64,000 nt of DNA from Sphaerisporangium fuscum. Its GTDB lineage: Bacteria; Actinomycetota; Actinomycetes; Streptosporangiales; Streptosporangiaceae. Each line of letters starts with the position of its first letter. Position 1 is the stretch's first letter. Positions 29,718 to 39,182 of this stretch are shown in pieces. Location of the stretch: NCBI RefSeq assembly GCF_018531465.1, contig NZ_JAHDTF010000002.1, positions 186,001 to 250,000 on the forward strand. Reading direction: 5' to 3'. A program made the position numbers and the translations under genes. The notes below the pieces were generated by a model. The model was not told where the DNA came from. It saw only the letters and a program-made list of their open reading frames with translations, and did not search any database.

Positions 29718-30671
29718 TCAGTCCTTGCGGACGATGCTCTGGACCTCGCCCACCGGGACGTCCCTGGTGGCCGTGGACTGGACGGGCTGGAAGGTGAGGC
29801 CGCCGCCGGTCACGGGCCAGACCGTGGTCACGGTCAGCACGTACGTCCTGCGGGGCTGGTCGGCGGAGGCGCGGAGGTAGGTGACGCCGCAGGTGAAGTC
29901 GCCGGCCTTGGCGTACGGCCGGCCGGTCCCGCCGCAGCCGGTGGTCGTCACCTGCGCGCGGTCGGGGGACGTGCCGGGTTTGATCTCCAGCTTGCCCAGG
30001 GTGGCGGTCACCGTGGCCGACATGACGCCGGGGATCTCGGCGGTCACCGACCGGGAGGTGGGGCCGATTCCCGTCAGCCAGACCCAGGTCGGGAGGTTGA
30101 CGTAGCTCTTGACGTCGGGGCTCAGGTTGATCTTGGGTTCGGGGACCGTCAGCGCGGCCCGGGCGAGCTGGTAGAGCTCCTGCAGCGTGATCCCGCCGGG
30201 CGGCGTCCCGCCGGCGGGCACCCACACCGCGCCCTGCAGCCCCGTCCAGCAGGACAGGCCGTCGGGGTCGGCGGCGTTGTAGGCCGGTGTCCACCACCGG
30301 CCGTCCTTGCCGACCTTGTCCTTGTACTGCTCGAGGAACTTGTCGAAGTCGGTGTCGCCGTCCGGGTTGGTGTGGACCCACCAGTCCTTGACCTGCTGCT
30401 GCCTGTTCAGCATGTCCTGGGCGTTGTCGCCGGGTTCGTACCAGCAGGGACGCTTGACGCGGTACCCGTCGCTCTTGGCCCCGAGGCCGTCCCCGTGCAG
30501 CACGATCCGGGAGTTGCGCAGCACCACGCCGACCGTGCGGTCGTGCTGGATCGCCTGGCCCTTCGGGCCCGCGGGATCGTCGAGGGCCGCCGGGAACGCC
30601 GGGGCGGCGGCCAGGGAGACCGAGACGGCGGTCAGGGAGGCTGCCAGGAGGAACGACAGCAGTGCTCTCAT
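29718..30671 (-). CDS. Exported protein of unknown function, end of Tad-linked operon
   Basis: The 317-residue protein begins with a cleavable signal peptide (hydrophobic run ending near AAAPAFPAA, residue 28). The mature part has several Trp and Cys residues (RPCWYEPGD, LSCWTGLQG, TTGCGGTGRPY, DFTCGVTYL), suggesting two disulfides, and a beta-rich C-terminus. I do not recognise a domain. Its ATG overlaps the stop of the preceding lipoprotein gene (ATGA) behind AGGAG, so it is translated with it. Position after the LysM/BTAD protein links it to the pilus or envelope cluster. Confidence 0.8.
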   Translation of the reverse strand: MRALLSFLLAASLTAVSVSLAAAPAFPAALDDPAGPKGQAIQHDRTVGVVLRNSRIVLHGDGLGAKSDGYRVKRPCWYEPGDNAQDMLNRQQQVKDWWVHTNPDGDTDFDKFLEQYKDKVGKDGRWWTPAYNAADPDGLSCWTGLQGAVWVPAGGTPPGGITLQELYQLARAALTVPEPKINLSPDVKSYVNLPTWVWLTGIGPTSRSVTAEIPGVMSATVTATLGKLEIKPGTSPDRAQVTTTGCGGTGRPYAKAGDFTCGVTYLRASADQPRRTYVLTVTTVWPVTGGGLTFQPVQSTATRDVPVGEVQSIVRKD

Positions 30672-31357
30672 CTGCGGCACTCCTTCGCTCGCTGTTGGGG
30701 GTAGCTGGCGTGCAGGTACGCCTTGATGCGGTAGACGCCGTCATCGCCCTTCCGGACGGCGGCGATCTGGAGGTAGACGGCGGCCGGCCGGCGGGTCCAG
30801 GCGGGCTGGCTCTCCATCGGACGCCCCGTGTCGGCCTCGGTGACGCGCACGCCCGACTCGTCCACGCAGGCGTCCACCTCGGCGCCGCGCCCGCTGACCG
30901 AGGCGATCCGGACGCCGTACAGCTTCGCGAGCCCGGTCACCGACTCGCGCCGGTCGACGAAGCCGCGCACCCAGCCGTAGGCGTCCCGGCTCGCCTGGTC
31001 CTCGACGCCCGCGAGGTAGGCGGTGTCCTGCCCCTGGCTCGTCACGGCCTTCCACGACGAGACGTATCCGTCGACGAACACCTTGGCCAGCGCCTGCTGC
31101 GTGGCGTCGAGCCCCGAGGGCCATTCGACCGAGACGTTCATGCCCGGCGCGACCGGCACGGTCTGGACGGACTCGGCCGACAACGCGCGCGCGCCGAGCG
31201 GGGTCGGTGTCCCTTCCGCGGAGCCATCGCCGGCGGAGACGGTCCCGGTGCCGCCCGACGGGAGGTCGCCTCCGGGGGTGAACGGGCGGTCCGCGCCGGC
31301 GCCCGAGCAGCCCGTGCCCAGTAGCGCGACGGCGGCGAGGGCGACCCGCATCCGCAT
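30668..31357 (-). CDS. Putative lipoprotein linked to Tad operon
   Basis: The 229-residue protein has a short signal sequence and lipobox LLGTGC, giving a lipidated, surface-anchored product. A Gly/Thr/Ser-rich linker precedes a folded region of about 160 residues (VSVEWPSGLDATQQALAKVF, then DRRESVTGLAKLYGVRIA) that resembles an NTF2-like fold in pattern; this is uncertain. The start is the first of two close ATGs; neither has a clear ribosome site. It is coupled to the following exported protein gene and lies 154 bp after the LysM/BTAD gene on the same strand. Confidence 0.75.
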   Translation of the reverse strand: MRMRVALAAVALLGTGCSGAGADRPFTPGGDLPSGGTGTVSAGDGSAEGTPTPLGARALSAESVQTVPVAPGMNVSVEWPSGLDATQQALAKVFVDGYVSSWKAVTSQGQDTAYLAGVEDQASRDAYGWVRGFVDRRESVTGLAKLYGVRIASVSGRGAEVDACVDESGVRVTEADTGRPMESQPAWTRRPAAVYLQIAAVRKGDDGVYRIKAYLHASYPQQRAKECRR

Positions 31358-31511
31358 GCCGACGACGCTAATCACCCTGTTGCCGGTAGAACCAGCGTTT
31401 TGCCGGTATCGGTATGGCCTCCACCGATCCGTGGCCGCCTTGCCCACCGCCGCCGTCCTTCTCCTGCTCATCGCGCCTCTCGGTCTCCGTGCCGGTGCCC
31501 GTGTGACCGGC

Positions 31512-34500
31512 TCACGCGGACGGCTTCGAATGCAGCCGCCACGCCGGCAGCAGCTCGTCGATCAGGGCCTCGGTCTCCGGCGCCATGCCGCCCCCGTAGG
31601 GATGGGAGGCGGCGCGGCGGCGCAGACCGTCGACGACGGCCCGCAGCTTGAGCGGGTCGCCGGTGGCGTGCGCGGCCCTCAGCAGGTCACGCCAGAGCCC
31701 CTCGTCGTCGGCGGCCAGCAGGAGACCGGCCCGTACTGCCGCCACCGCCCCCTCGGCGTCGCCGTGGGCCAGGCGCACCTCGCACAGCCGGTGGGCGGCG
31801 TCCGCGACGCTCGCCGCCACCTCGTACTCGAGATCGTCGGCGGCGAGCCAGGCGTAGCGCCCGCGCGGCCTGCCGTTGAGCAGCGGCCCGCGCACCAGGC
31901 CGAGCGCCTTGTCGAGCAGCACGGCCCGCGCGCCCGGGTCATTGTGGGAACGCCTGACCAGCTCGCGGAACAGCTGCCAGTCGCTGCGCACCTCCGGGCC
32001 GAGCCGCAGGCGTCCGGTGTCGTCGGTACGGAGGTTCGGCCGGCCCTCGCTGTCGGTGCCCAGCCATTCGGCGACCCGGGCGATCGTGGCGTCGCGGACG
32101 ACGGCCTGTACGCCGCGCGGCCACAGGATGCCGCCGAGCACCACCGGGTGCACCCCTGCCGGATGGGTGGCCAGATAGACCACCATCTCGCATGCCAGCT
32201 CGGCCCGGCCCTCCTCGAGCGGCGGCACCGGCCCGATCTCGATCGGGCCGAGGATCCCCACGTTGATGGTGGGAGTGGTGGTGAACTCGCGCGGCGGCTC
32301 CTCCTCGCGGATCGGCTCGCCCTCGCGGCGCTCGGCGGTACGGAACAGCTCGATCACCGCGTCGTAGTGCCGGCGCGGCAGCAACTGCGCCGCCACCGTG
32401 ACGCCGAGGGCCTCGAGCCGAGCCTTGCCGTCCTCGGTGATCTCCCACGTCCACGTGGCGCGCGGCAGATCGCCCGCGATGACGTACCCCGCGGCCATTC
32501 GGGTGCCGGCGCGCCCGAGCCTGGCCAGGCGGGCGGCCTCGTCGGGGTCCGGCTCGATGGCCGACAGCAGGAAGTGCGGAGGCCAGGCCGGGTCCGCGGC
32601 CCGCCCCTGGACGCGGCCCGTCAGCACCTGGGCGTTCACCGCGGCGGTCTCTTCCGCCCTCGCCTCCAGCTCCGGCAGCACGTCGGCGAGGCTGCCGGCG
32701 ACCCGGACGCGGTGGGGAGCGATCGTGGCCAGGTCGTCGCCGAACCCGACCAGCGTGACGCGCATCTGGTCGGACCAGCGGTTGGTGGCGAGCTCGACCG
32801 CGAGCGCGGCGAGGGCGTCGCGGACACGGTGACCGGTCATGGCGATCACGCCGTGGGCGGCCTCAAGGTCGACGAGCACGCGTCCGGACTCGGTGACGCC
32901 GAGGGAGACCAGGCCGGGATACGGGGCCGGAGCGTCGGCGAGGGCGTGTTCGTCGATGGCCCGGCCTTCGTGGGCGAGCAGCCGCCAGGTGCGCCCGCCG
33001 TCGTGCGCCTGCCAGGGCTCGGGCGCGTCCGGCTCGGGCGGGTGGACCCACAGGTCGAGCCCGCGGGCGGACAGGTGGACGGCGTAGATCGTCGGGGGGA
33101 CGCGACCCTGCTCGGCGAGGAGCTTGCCGAGCAGGCGCAGCGCGTTGTCGAGCATGCGGCTGCCGGGGGCGTCCGAGCCGAGGCGGAGCGCGACCTCGAC
33201 GGAGGCGGCGTCGCCTCTCGGGCGGGTGATCCGGTGGCCGAAAGCGCGGTACCAGAGCTGCTCGCGCCGGCGCCGGCCGAGTGCCGCCAGCAGGCCGGCG
33301 GCGGCGAGCGAGCCTCCCGCGAGGTAGTCGACGAGGTCGAGGCCGCCGCCCTGGTCGATGCTCGCCGGCTTCTGGGGCCGATCGCGCTGGTCAGCGCCGG
33401 AGTCGGGTCTCTGGGCGCCTTCCCGGGTCCGCTCCTGGTCCGGGTGGTGCGGCTTCTGGCGGCCTTCGTGCCCGTCGGTCTTCGCGGTCTTGCCGGGCGT
33501 GACCTGGTGCGGGACCTTGGGGACCACCGAGACGGCGGGGACCTTCGGCACGGGGGGCAGGTGGTAGGTGCGCTGGGAGACGGGGGGCGGCGGCAGGGCG
33601 ATGCTGGTCCCGTCCCGGCCCGCGGTCTGGTCGTCACCGGGCCGTCCCTGCGCCCGCTCGTCGCCGCCCTGCTGGTGCCCGGCCTGCTCGTGGCCGGCGT
33701 CGGCGTGGTCACCGGTCGCCTGGGAAGGGGCGAAGTGGGTGCGGCCGTCGAGCTCGGCGGGCTTGCCCGAGTGGTTCTTGAGAGTCGTCTCGCGGTCCTC
33801 GCCGACGGGGACGACGTGGACGTTGCGCGCGTCGTCGGGCATGTCGAGCACCCAGCCCGGCCTGATCAGGTCGGCCATCTGGAGGCGGGAGCCGTCGGGC
33901 TGCACCTTGTGCTGGTTGAGCCGGTAGATCTCGTGGTATCGCCGTCCGTCGCCGAGGCACTTGTCGGCGATCTCCCACAGGCTCTCGTGGTGCCGCCCGT
34001 GCGGAGGCTGCACGACGTACACCTTCTTGACCTTCTGCACGGCTTCGAGGGGGGCGTGCCGCTCCTCGGGGATGGGCGCGGTCAGCGCCGCCGCGACCAC
34101 CGTGGGCCGCGCCACCGGCGGCGAGGAGGCGATGCTCCCGATCGGCACCGCGACCGCGGAGGCGGTGAACAACAGCAGCGCGGCGGAGACCAGCCGGTTG
34201 GCCAGGGCCTGCGGCCCGCCGGACAGCGGCACCCGTACGGGCATGCCGATGCTGCGGATCCCGGAGTACACCTCGACGATCACGCAGACGACCAGCTGGA
34301 ACCAGGTGAGCCACACCAGCAGCACCAGGATCGCCACGGCGGTGCCGGTGCTGACCTGCCTGGTCAGGATCTCGCCGTTCAGCAGCTCGGTCGGCGGCGG
34401 GGCGAAGCGGAGGAGGGCGTACGGGACACCTCCCATGAGCGCGGCCAGGGCGATGAGCGCCGCGATGCCGGCGATCACGTCACCGACCGTCCGTCGCGGC

Positions 34501-34574
34501 CGGATGCGCCGGACCGGCGCCTGCCGGGCGGCGGCGGACGGCGGGCGCGATGGTGGCCTGCGTGACGTCGTCAT
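31512..34574 (-). CDS. Large LysM and BTAD domain membrane protein of the Tad cluster
   Basis: The 1020-residue protein has three membrane helices in its first 150 residues, a LysM-like domain (about residues 180-250, HHESLWEIADKCLGDGRRYHEI), a long hydrophilic Gln/His/Asp-rich linker, a fourth helix near residue 430 (YLAGGSLAAAGLLAALG), a large uncharacterised region, and a C-terminal winged-helix plus BTAD-like TPR part (from about 790, INVGILGPIEIG). BTAD domains usually sit in SARP-type regulators in the cytoplasm and LysM domains bind peptidoglycan, so the protein could link wall contact to an intracellular response. It follows the TadG-like gene on the same strand. The function is not established. 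Confidence 0.85.
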   Translation of the reverse strand: MTTSRRPPSRPPSAAARQAPVRRIRPRRTVGDVIAGIAALIALAALMGGVPYALLRFAPPPTELLNGEILTRQVSTGTAVAILVLLVWLTWFQLVVCVIVEVYSGIRSIGMPVRVPLSGGPQALANRLVSAALLLFTASAVAVPIGSIASSPPVARPTVVAAALTAPIPEERHAPLEAVQKVKKVYVVQPPHGRHHESLWEIADKCLGDGRRYHEIYRLNQHKVQPDGSRLQMADLIRPGWVLDMPDDARNVHVVPVGEDRETTLKNHSGKPAELDGRTHFAPSQATGDHADAGHEQAGHQQGGDERAQGRPGDDQTAGRDGTSIALPPPPVSQRTYHLPPVPKVPAVSVVPKVPHQVTPGKTAKTDGHEGRQKPHHPDQERTREGAQRPDSGADQRDRPQKPASIDQGGGLDLVDYLAGGSLAAAGLLAALGRRRREQLWYRAFGHRITRPRGDAASVEVALRLGSDAPGSRMLDNALRLLGKLLAEQGRVPPTIYAVHLSARGLDLWVHPPEPDAPEPWQAHDGGRTWRLLAHEGRAIDEHALADAPAPYPGLVSLGVTESGRVLVDLEAAHGVIAMTGHRVRDALAALAVELATNRWSDQMRVTLVGFGDDLATIAPHRVRVAGSLADVLPELEARAEETAAVNAQVLTGRVQGRAADPAWPPHFLLSAIEPDPDEAARLARLGRAGTRMAAGYVIAGDLPRATWTWEITEDGKARLEALGVTVAAQLLPRRHYDAVIELFRTAERREGEPIREEEPPREFTTTPTINVGILGPIEIGPVPPLEEGRAELACEMVVYLATHPAGVHPVVLGGILWPRGVQAVVRDATIARVAEWLGTDSEGRPNLRTDDTGRLRLGPEVRSDWQLFRELVRRSHNDPGARAVLLDKALGLVRGPLLNGRPRGRYAWLAADDLEYEVAASVADAAHRLCEVRLAHGDAEGAVAAVRAGLLLAADDEGLWRDLLRAAHATGDPLKLRAVVDGLRRRAASHPYGGGMAPETEALIDELLPAWRLHSKPSA

Positions 34575-34619
34575 CCCTCTCCCTCCTTCGTCTCCATCAG
34601 CTGCTCACCCGGGGGACGG

Positions 34620-35192
34620 CTACTGGCCGCCGGGGTCGGGGGCCGCGGTGGCGGTGCCGGACATGGCGGAGCCGGCGAATCCGAGCGCGGCGAGGAACAC
34701 GGCGTTCCAGCGGACGCTCACCGCGACGGTGACCTCCGCCTGCCCGGCGCCGGTCCGGCACCGGGTGAGCCGGACGCCCGGGTCGCCGTGCTCGCTCACG
34801 ATCTTCCGCGCCTTCCCGCAGACGGCGCCCTCGTCGCCGAGCAGGCGCACCTGCCCGGTGGTGTAGAGGGTGTCGACGTCGAGCTGGTCGGCGGCGGCGC
34901 GGGCCGCCTGCTCGGCGATGTCGGACGCCCGCAGCCGCGCGTTGATCGCGGCCCCGCCGTCGACCAGGAGGCCCGCCAGCATGAACACCACGACCGAGAA
35001 GATCACCACGAACACCGACATCGAGCCGCGATCGCCCCGGGGCCGTCCCGCCGGCCGCTCTCGCGCCGGTCCACTCGCCTGACGGCCCGGCAGGCGATGA
35101 CGCGACGGCGATCCCGGCACCGGAACGACCGGAACCCGCTCCCGCGGACCGTCGTGGAGCGGGACGGTCGCCGGCCCGGCGGCCCGGGTCAT
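34620..35192 (-). CDS. TadG/TadF-like pseudopilin-type membrane protein
   Basis: The 190-residue protein has an Arg/Pro-rich N-terminal leader of about 57 residues, then the TadE/TadG-type motif DRGSMSVFVVIFSVVVFMLA and a single membrane helix followed by VDGGAAINARL. The short outer domain has two Cys residues. Its ATG overlaps the stop of the upstream TadE gene. Proteins of this type are minor pilins or assembly factors of Flp pili. The N-terminal leader is unusually long; a later start near GSM lacks a start codon. Confidence 0.8.
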   Translation of the reverse strand: MTRAAGPATVPLHDGPRERVPVVPVPGSPSRHRLPGRQASGPARERPAGRPRGDRGSMSVFVVIFSVVVFMLAGLLVDGGAAINARLRASDIAEQAARAAADQLDVDTLYTTGQVRLLGDEGAVCGKARKIVSEHGDPGVRLTRCRTGAGQAEVTVAVSVRWNAVFLAALGFAGSAMSGTATAAPDPGGQ

Positions 35193-35719
35193 CGGATCCT
35201 CCGGAACTGCTCCAGCGGCACCACCGAGGTGCCTTTCACCTGCTTGACGGCGCCGAAGCCGAGGAAGCCGAGCTTCAGCTCGCACGTCACCGCCGCGCGG
35301 ACGCTGCCACCCGCCTTCCAGTCGTCGTGGGACAGGCTCACCAGCGGCGCGCACTGGCCGCGCAGGGACGACCCGGCGGCCTGCTCGGCCGCGCTCCGGG
35401 CCGCCGTGAACGTCCGCTGCACCGAGGCGGCGCGCGCGGCGTCCCTGGCGGCGCCGTTCACCTCGCCCTGCGCCTCGACGACGCGGCCCGCCCCGACGAG
35501 GAACATCAGGAAGAGCAGCAGGACGGGGGCGAGGAACACCGTCTCGACCGCCATCGACCCCCGGTCGGATCCGGATGGGCCCTCCCGCCGTACGGCTCCT
35601 GGCACGCCATCATGAGCCGGCAGCGAGCGCCGTACGACACCGCATCGGGGCTCGCCGACCGGCGCCGGTCCGTCCAGGGGAGGGAGCACGACCGTCCGGG
35701 TCCGCCGGGAGCGCGTCAC
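35189..35719 (-). CDS. tadE: TadE family pilus assembly protein
   Basis: The 176-residue protein has a long basic leader, then the TadE signature SDRGSMAVETVFLAPVLLLF with the conserved Glu after the Val, and one membrane helix ending near VGAGRVVEAQGEV. The outer domain contains two Cys. The GTG start overlaps the stop of the Flp-like gene and its own stop overlaps the TadG-like ATG, so three small pilin-type genes are translationally coupled. It is a candidate minor pilin of the Tad system. Confidence 0.85.
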   Translation of the reverse strand: MTRSRRTRTVVLPPLDGPAPVGEPRCGVVRRSLPAHDGVPGAVRREGPSGSDRGSMAVETVFLAPVLLLFLMFLVGAGRVVEAQGEVNGAARDAARAASVQRTFTAARSAAEQAAGSSLRGQCAPLVSLSHDDWKAGGSVRAAVTCELKLGFLGFGAVKQVKGTSVVPLEQFRRIR

Positions 35720-35958
35720 GGCTTGCCGCCGGTGCCGCCACCCCCGCCGCCTCCACCGAAGTTGCTCTGGATCTCGGCCTGTTTCTGGGTGACCAGCGTC
35801 TTGATCAGCGTGGCGAGCCCGAGGGCCACCCCGGCGATGATCGCGGTGATGATCACCCACTCGACGGCGGAGGCTCCTCGCGAGGGAGCGTTCCTGGCAC
35901 GGTCGATCCGCACGTTGAGCACGGCGACCAGATAGGTGAGCCACGGAGGTGTGAACAT
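35716..35958 (-). CDS. Flp/Fap-type pilin-like small membrane protein
   Basis: The 80-residue protein has a 30-residue basic leader, then GASAVEWVIITAIIAGVALG, matching the Flp pilin pattern of a prepilin cleavage site (Gly), Glu at +5 and a hydrophobic helix. A poly-Gly C-terminus follows (eight Gly in a row). It is the probable major pilin of this Tad cluster; no prepilin peptidase gene is in the operon, so that enzyme must come from elsewhere. It lies directly after tadC with no gap. Confidence 0.8.
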   Translation of the reverse strand: MFTPPWLTYLVAVLNVRIDRARNAPSRGASAVEWVIITAIIAGVALGLATLIKTLVTQKQAEIQSNFGGGGGGGGTGGKP

Positions 35959-36885
35959 CTACGACCCCAACATCTTCATCGCTGCCGGATAACTGAGGAA
36001 GATCACGAATCCCGCGCAGAGCAGGAGCTGGGCGACCAGCATGGACTGTGAGCGCTCCCCCGCCTGCCCCTCGACCTCGGCGAGCTCGCGCCGCCGCATC
36101 GTCGCGGCGCGGGCGGTCAGGGACGCGCGGACCTTGGCGCCGTCGTCGGCGACCAGCCCGAGAGCCGCCGACAGGTCGCGCAGCTCGTCGACGTTGATCT
36201 CGTCGCCGAGCCGGCCGAGCGCCTGCCAGGGGGTGATGCCGACGATGCGGGCGTTGGCGAGCGCCTCGCGGATGCGGGCCATGGCCCAGTTGGACGAAGA
36301 GCCGCCGTCGCCGACCGACACCGCCATGAGCAGCGCCTCGGGCACGCCCCTGCCGCCCGCGAGGTTCATCGCGACCAGGTCGAGGAAGGCCCCGACCGCG
36401 TGCCGGAAGTCGCGCCTGCGCGCGGCGGCGTCACGGCGGATCTGCAGGTCGGGGAGGAAGAAGAAGATCAGCGCGACGATGAGGGCGGCCCACAGCGGCA
36501 CCTGGAGCGACACGTCCCAGGCCATCAGCGCCAGCCACCCGGCGAGGATCGGGAACGCCAGCAGCCCCGACACCGCGAGCAGCACCTTGGTGGCGAGGTA
36601 CCCCTCGAAGGACCGGCCGAGCAGGGTGAGGTCGGCCCGGGTGGAGCGGACCTCCCAGCCGCGCGAGGCGTAGAACTGCGCCAGCCGCACCCCGAGGTTC
36701 CTGCGGAAGGCGCTGACCTCCTCGTCGGGGCTGATGAGCTGCAGACGGAACGCGTCGTCGCCCTCACGGGCGGAGTCGATCGCGAGCAGGCGGGAGACCA
36801 GGCCGGGCCTCGCGGGGAACAGCGCCCTGACCAGCAGGAACAGCCCGAAACCCAGGACGGCTCCCGCGAGCACGGTCTCAGCCAT
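35959..36885 (-). CDS. tadC: TadC-like type II secretion F-domain membrane protein
   Basis: The 308-residue protein has four to five membrane helices and a T2SSF domain in the C-terminal half (about residues 160-285, RRDFRHAVGAFLDLVAMNLAGG, typical of the family). Its start overlaps the tadB-like gene by 8 bp. TadB and TadC form the inner-membrane platform on which the TadA ATPase drives pilin assembly. Confidence 0.88.
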   Translation of the reverse strand: MAETVLAGAVLGFGLFLLVRALFPARPGLVSRLLAIDSAREGDDAFRLQLISPDEEVSAFRRNLGVRLAQFYASRGWEVRSTRADLTLLGRSFEGYLATKVLLAVSGLLAFPILAGWLALMAWDVSLQVPLWAALIVALIFFFLPDLQIRRDAAARRRDFRHAVGAFLDLVAMNLAGGRGVPEALLMAVSVGDGGSSSNWAMARIREALANARIVGITPWQALGRLGDEINVDELRDLSAALGLVADDGAKVRASLTARAATMRRRELAEVEGQAGERSQSMLVAQLLLCAGFVIFLSYPAAMKMLGS

Positions 36886-37789
36886 GGACGCCTCCGGAGA
36901 TCAGCTCGCGCTCCAGGGGGGCGCTGGACGCGGGGCCGAGCAGACGGGCGGGCTTGTCGAACCGGGCCAGGCGCCGCATCCAGGCGAACCCCGCGCCGAA
37001 CAGCCCGGCCACGACGACGAGGACGGCCTGTCCCAGCAACGAGTCGTACTCCTGCACGTAGGACGGGTTGAAGACGACCAGGGCGGCGGCGAACGCGACG
37101 GCCGTACCGACCACGATCTGCACGCTGCGGCGCGTGGAGCGGCGTTCGGCCTCGACCCGGCCGCGCATGTCGAGCTCCTCGCGGGCGGAGACGGCGAGCG
37201 CGCCGAGCACCTCGCGAAGGCCGGGCCCGCGCAGCCGGGCGTTCAGGATGAGCGCGGCGACCACCAGGTCGGCGGAGGGGTCGTCGAGCTCGTCGGCGAA
37301 CAGCCTCAGCGCGTCGGGGAGGGGCATGCGGGTGTGGAGGCGGTCTACCAGCGCCCGAAGGTGCGGGCGGAGCATCGGGGCCGCGGCCCTGATGGAGGAC
37401 GGAATGGCCTGCTCCAGCCCGGCCGCGCCCGCGATGGTGTCCCTGAGCGACTCGGTCCAGGCGGCCAGGCCTTCGAGCCGCTGCATCGCCGCCCGCTCCT
37501 CGGCCGCGCCACCGGTCAGTCCGCGCCAGGCGAGGACGAGCAGCACCGCGCCCGCCGCCATGACGGGCCAGCCGGTGATCACCAGCACCAGGCCGCCGGT
37601 GATGGTGGCGACCGCCGAACGGGTGGACAGCCTTCGGACCAGCTCGCGGCGGCGCGCTCCCCGGTCGGGCGTGGCGGGCCGGGGCGACAGCCCGTACAGG
37701 GCGAGCCCGAACAGGAACAGCCCGCCTCCGATCGCCGCGCCGGCGAGGAGCGCCAGGGGATCGAACAGCCCGGCCGGCAACGGGATCAC
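36878..37789 (-). CDS. tadB: TadB-like type II secretion F-domain membrane protein
   Basis: The 303-residue protein has membrane helices near residues 10-30, 55-85 and at the C-terminus, enclosing a T2SSF domain (AAWTESLRDTIAGAAGLEQA, then RMPLPDALRLFADEL). The GTG start at 37789 has an ideal AGGAGGG ribosome site five bases away; the open frame extends farther upstream without such support. It lies between the TadA ATPase and TadC genes. Confidence 0.88.
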   Translation of the reverse strand: MIPLPAGLFDPLALLAGAAIGGGLFLFGLALYGLSPRPATPDRGARRRELVRRLSTRSAVATITGGLVLVITGWPVMAAGAVLLVLAWRGLTGGAAEERAAMQRLEGLAAWTESLRDTIAGAAGLEQAIPSSIRAAAPMLRPHLRALVDRLHTRMPLPDALRLFADELDDPSADLVVAALILNARLRGPGLREVLGALAVSAREELDMRGRVEAERRSTRRSVQIVVGTAVAFAAALVVFNPSYVQEYDSLLGQAVLVVVAGLFGAGFAWMRRLARFDKPARLLGPASSAPLERELISGGVHG

Positions 37790-37874
37790 GGCCGCCCTCC
37801 TCGCCGGGCGGAGGCACGGGGGCCGCCTGCCCACCGCCGCACACGAGCGCGCGGAGGCGCGGCCGGTCGAGGGG

Positions 37875-39182
37875 TCATGCCCAGCCTCCCATGGTCGGGT
37901 CGTAGCCGTGGTGGACGAGGTCGTTGATGCAGGCGATGGGGGCGTGCGGGACGGCGTGACCGTCGGGCCCGGGCGCGAACACCTCCGACGACAGCACCCT
38001 GCCGTCGCAGCCCGCCACCTCGCGGACACTGGCGACGAAGCGGCGCAGACGCCCGCCGAGGTGGTAGTCGTTGCGCTTCTCGATGAAGACGACGAAGTCG
38101 ATGGCGCCGGCGATCAACATGTGGGTCGCCTCGATGGGAAGTCGTTCCTCGGCCTGCAGCGCGTAGGTGGCGATGCGGTTGAACACCTCCATCGAGGAGT
38201 TGGCGTGGATCGTCGACAGCGACCCGTCGTTGCCCTGGGTCATGGCGTTCAGCATCGTCACGATCTCGTCGCCCAGCACCTCACCGACGATCACGCGGCT
38301 GGGGTTCATGCGAAGCGACCGGCGGACGAGCTCCGCCATCGTGATCTCGCCCTGTCCCTCGGAGTTGGGCAGGCGGTGCTCGAACGCGACCACGTTGGGG
38401 TGCAGCTCGGGGAACTGGTCGAGCCCGAGCTCCAGCGCGCGTTCGACGGTGATCAGCCGCTCGTGCGGCGGGATCTCGTTCGCCAGGGCCCGCAGCAGGG
38501 TGGTCTTCCCGGCGTTCGTGGAGCCGGCGATCATGATGTTCTTGCGGGCCGCGACCGCCGCCGACAGGAACCGGCCGAGCTCGGGGCTCAGGGTGCCGTT
38601 GCCGACCAGGTCGCTGAGGAAGACCTTGCCGAGGCGGGCGCGGCGGATCGAGACGGCGGGGCGGACCGTGACGTCCATGACGGCCGAAAGCCGGGAGCCG
38701 TCGGGAAGCCGCAGGTCGAGCTGCGGATTGGCGGTGTCGAACGCACGGCTCGACAGGCCGCTGTAGGCGGCGAGGATCTGGATGAGCTCGACCAGCTCCT
38801 CGTCGGACTCGGCCACCGGGTCGTGGATCACCTCGCGGCCGTCGGCGTACCCGACGAAGACGCGGTCGCAGCCGTTGATGTCGATGTTCTCGACCTCGGG
38901 GTCGTCGAGCAGCGGCTGCAGCCGCCCCACTCCGAACAGCGCGGCGTGGATGCCCGCCGCGAGGGCCTCCTCCTCCTCGGCGGTGGGCGGGGTGCGCCCG
39001 GAGCCGATCTCGTTCCTGGCGTGCTCCTCGAGCACCTGGGAGATCAGCGCCCGGGCGAACTGGCGTTCGTCCTCGCCGGACATCGGCACCAGCCCGCTCG
39101 CCTGGTCGAGGCGGCGCTGATGGGCGAGCCGGTCGCCCACCTCCTGCCGGAACCGCTTCACGAGGGTGTGGTCGGTGCTCAT
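37875..39182 (-). CDS. tadA: TadA/CpaF secretion ATPase
   Basis: The 435-residue cytoplasmic ATPase has the VirB11/TadA N-terminal domain, Walker A GSTNAGKTT, the Asp box/Walker B region NPSRVIVGEVLGDE and the His box STIHANSS. Its ring powers Flp pilus assembly or related export. The ATG lies within a 24-bp sequence repeated at the end of the preceding cpaE-like gene, and a 100-bp repeat element separates the two genes. Confidence 0.93.
   Translation of the reverse strand: MSTDHTLVKRFRQEVGDRLAHQRRLDQASGLVPMSGEDERQFARALISQVLEEHARNEIGSGRTPPTAEEEEALAAGIHAALFGVGRLQPLLDDPEVENIDINGCDRVFVGYADGREVIHDPVAESDEELVELIQILAAYSGLSSRAFDTANPQLDLRLPDGSRLSAVMDVTVRPAVSIRRARLGKVFLSDLVGNGTLSPELGRFLSAAVAARKNIMIAGSTNAGKTTLLRALANEIPPHERLITVERALELGLDQFPELHPNVVAFEHRLPNSEGQGEITMAELVRRSLRMNPSRVIVGEVLGDEIVTMLNAMTQGNDGSLSTIHANSSMEVFNRIATYALQAEERLPIEATHMLIAGAIDFVVFIEKRNDYHLGGRLRRFVASVREVAGCDGRVLSSEVFAPGPDGHAVPHAPIACINDLVHHGYDPTMGGWA

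Noticed and set aside
29718..31357. The two exported proteins as substrates of type VII secretion
   Set aside because: They carry a signal peptide and a lipobox and lack WXG features, so Sec export is expected.
31023..34565. A very long open frame (1180 codons) on the plus strand opposite the LysM/BTAD gene
   Set aside because: It mirrors the third-position GC of the minus-strand gene, has Asp/Gly/Arg/His-rich low-complexity sequence and no domain. It is an antisense shadow of high-GC coding.
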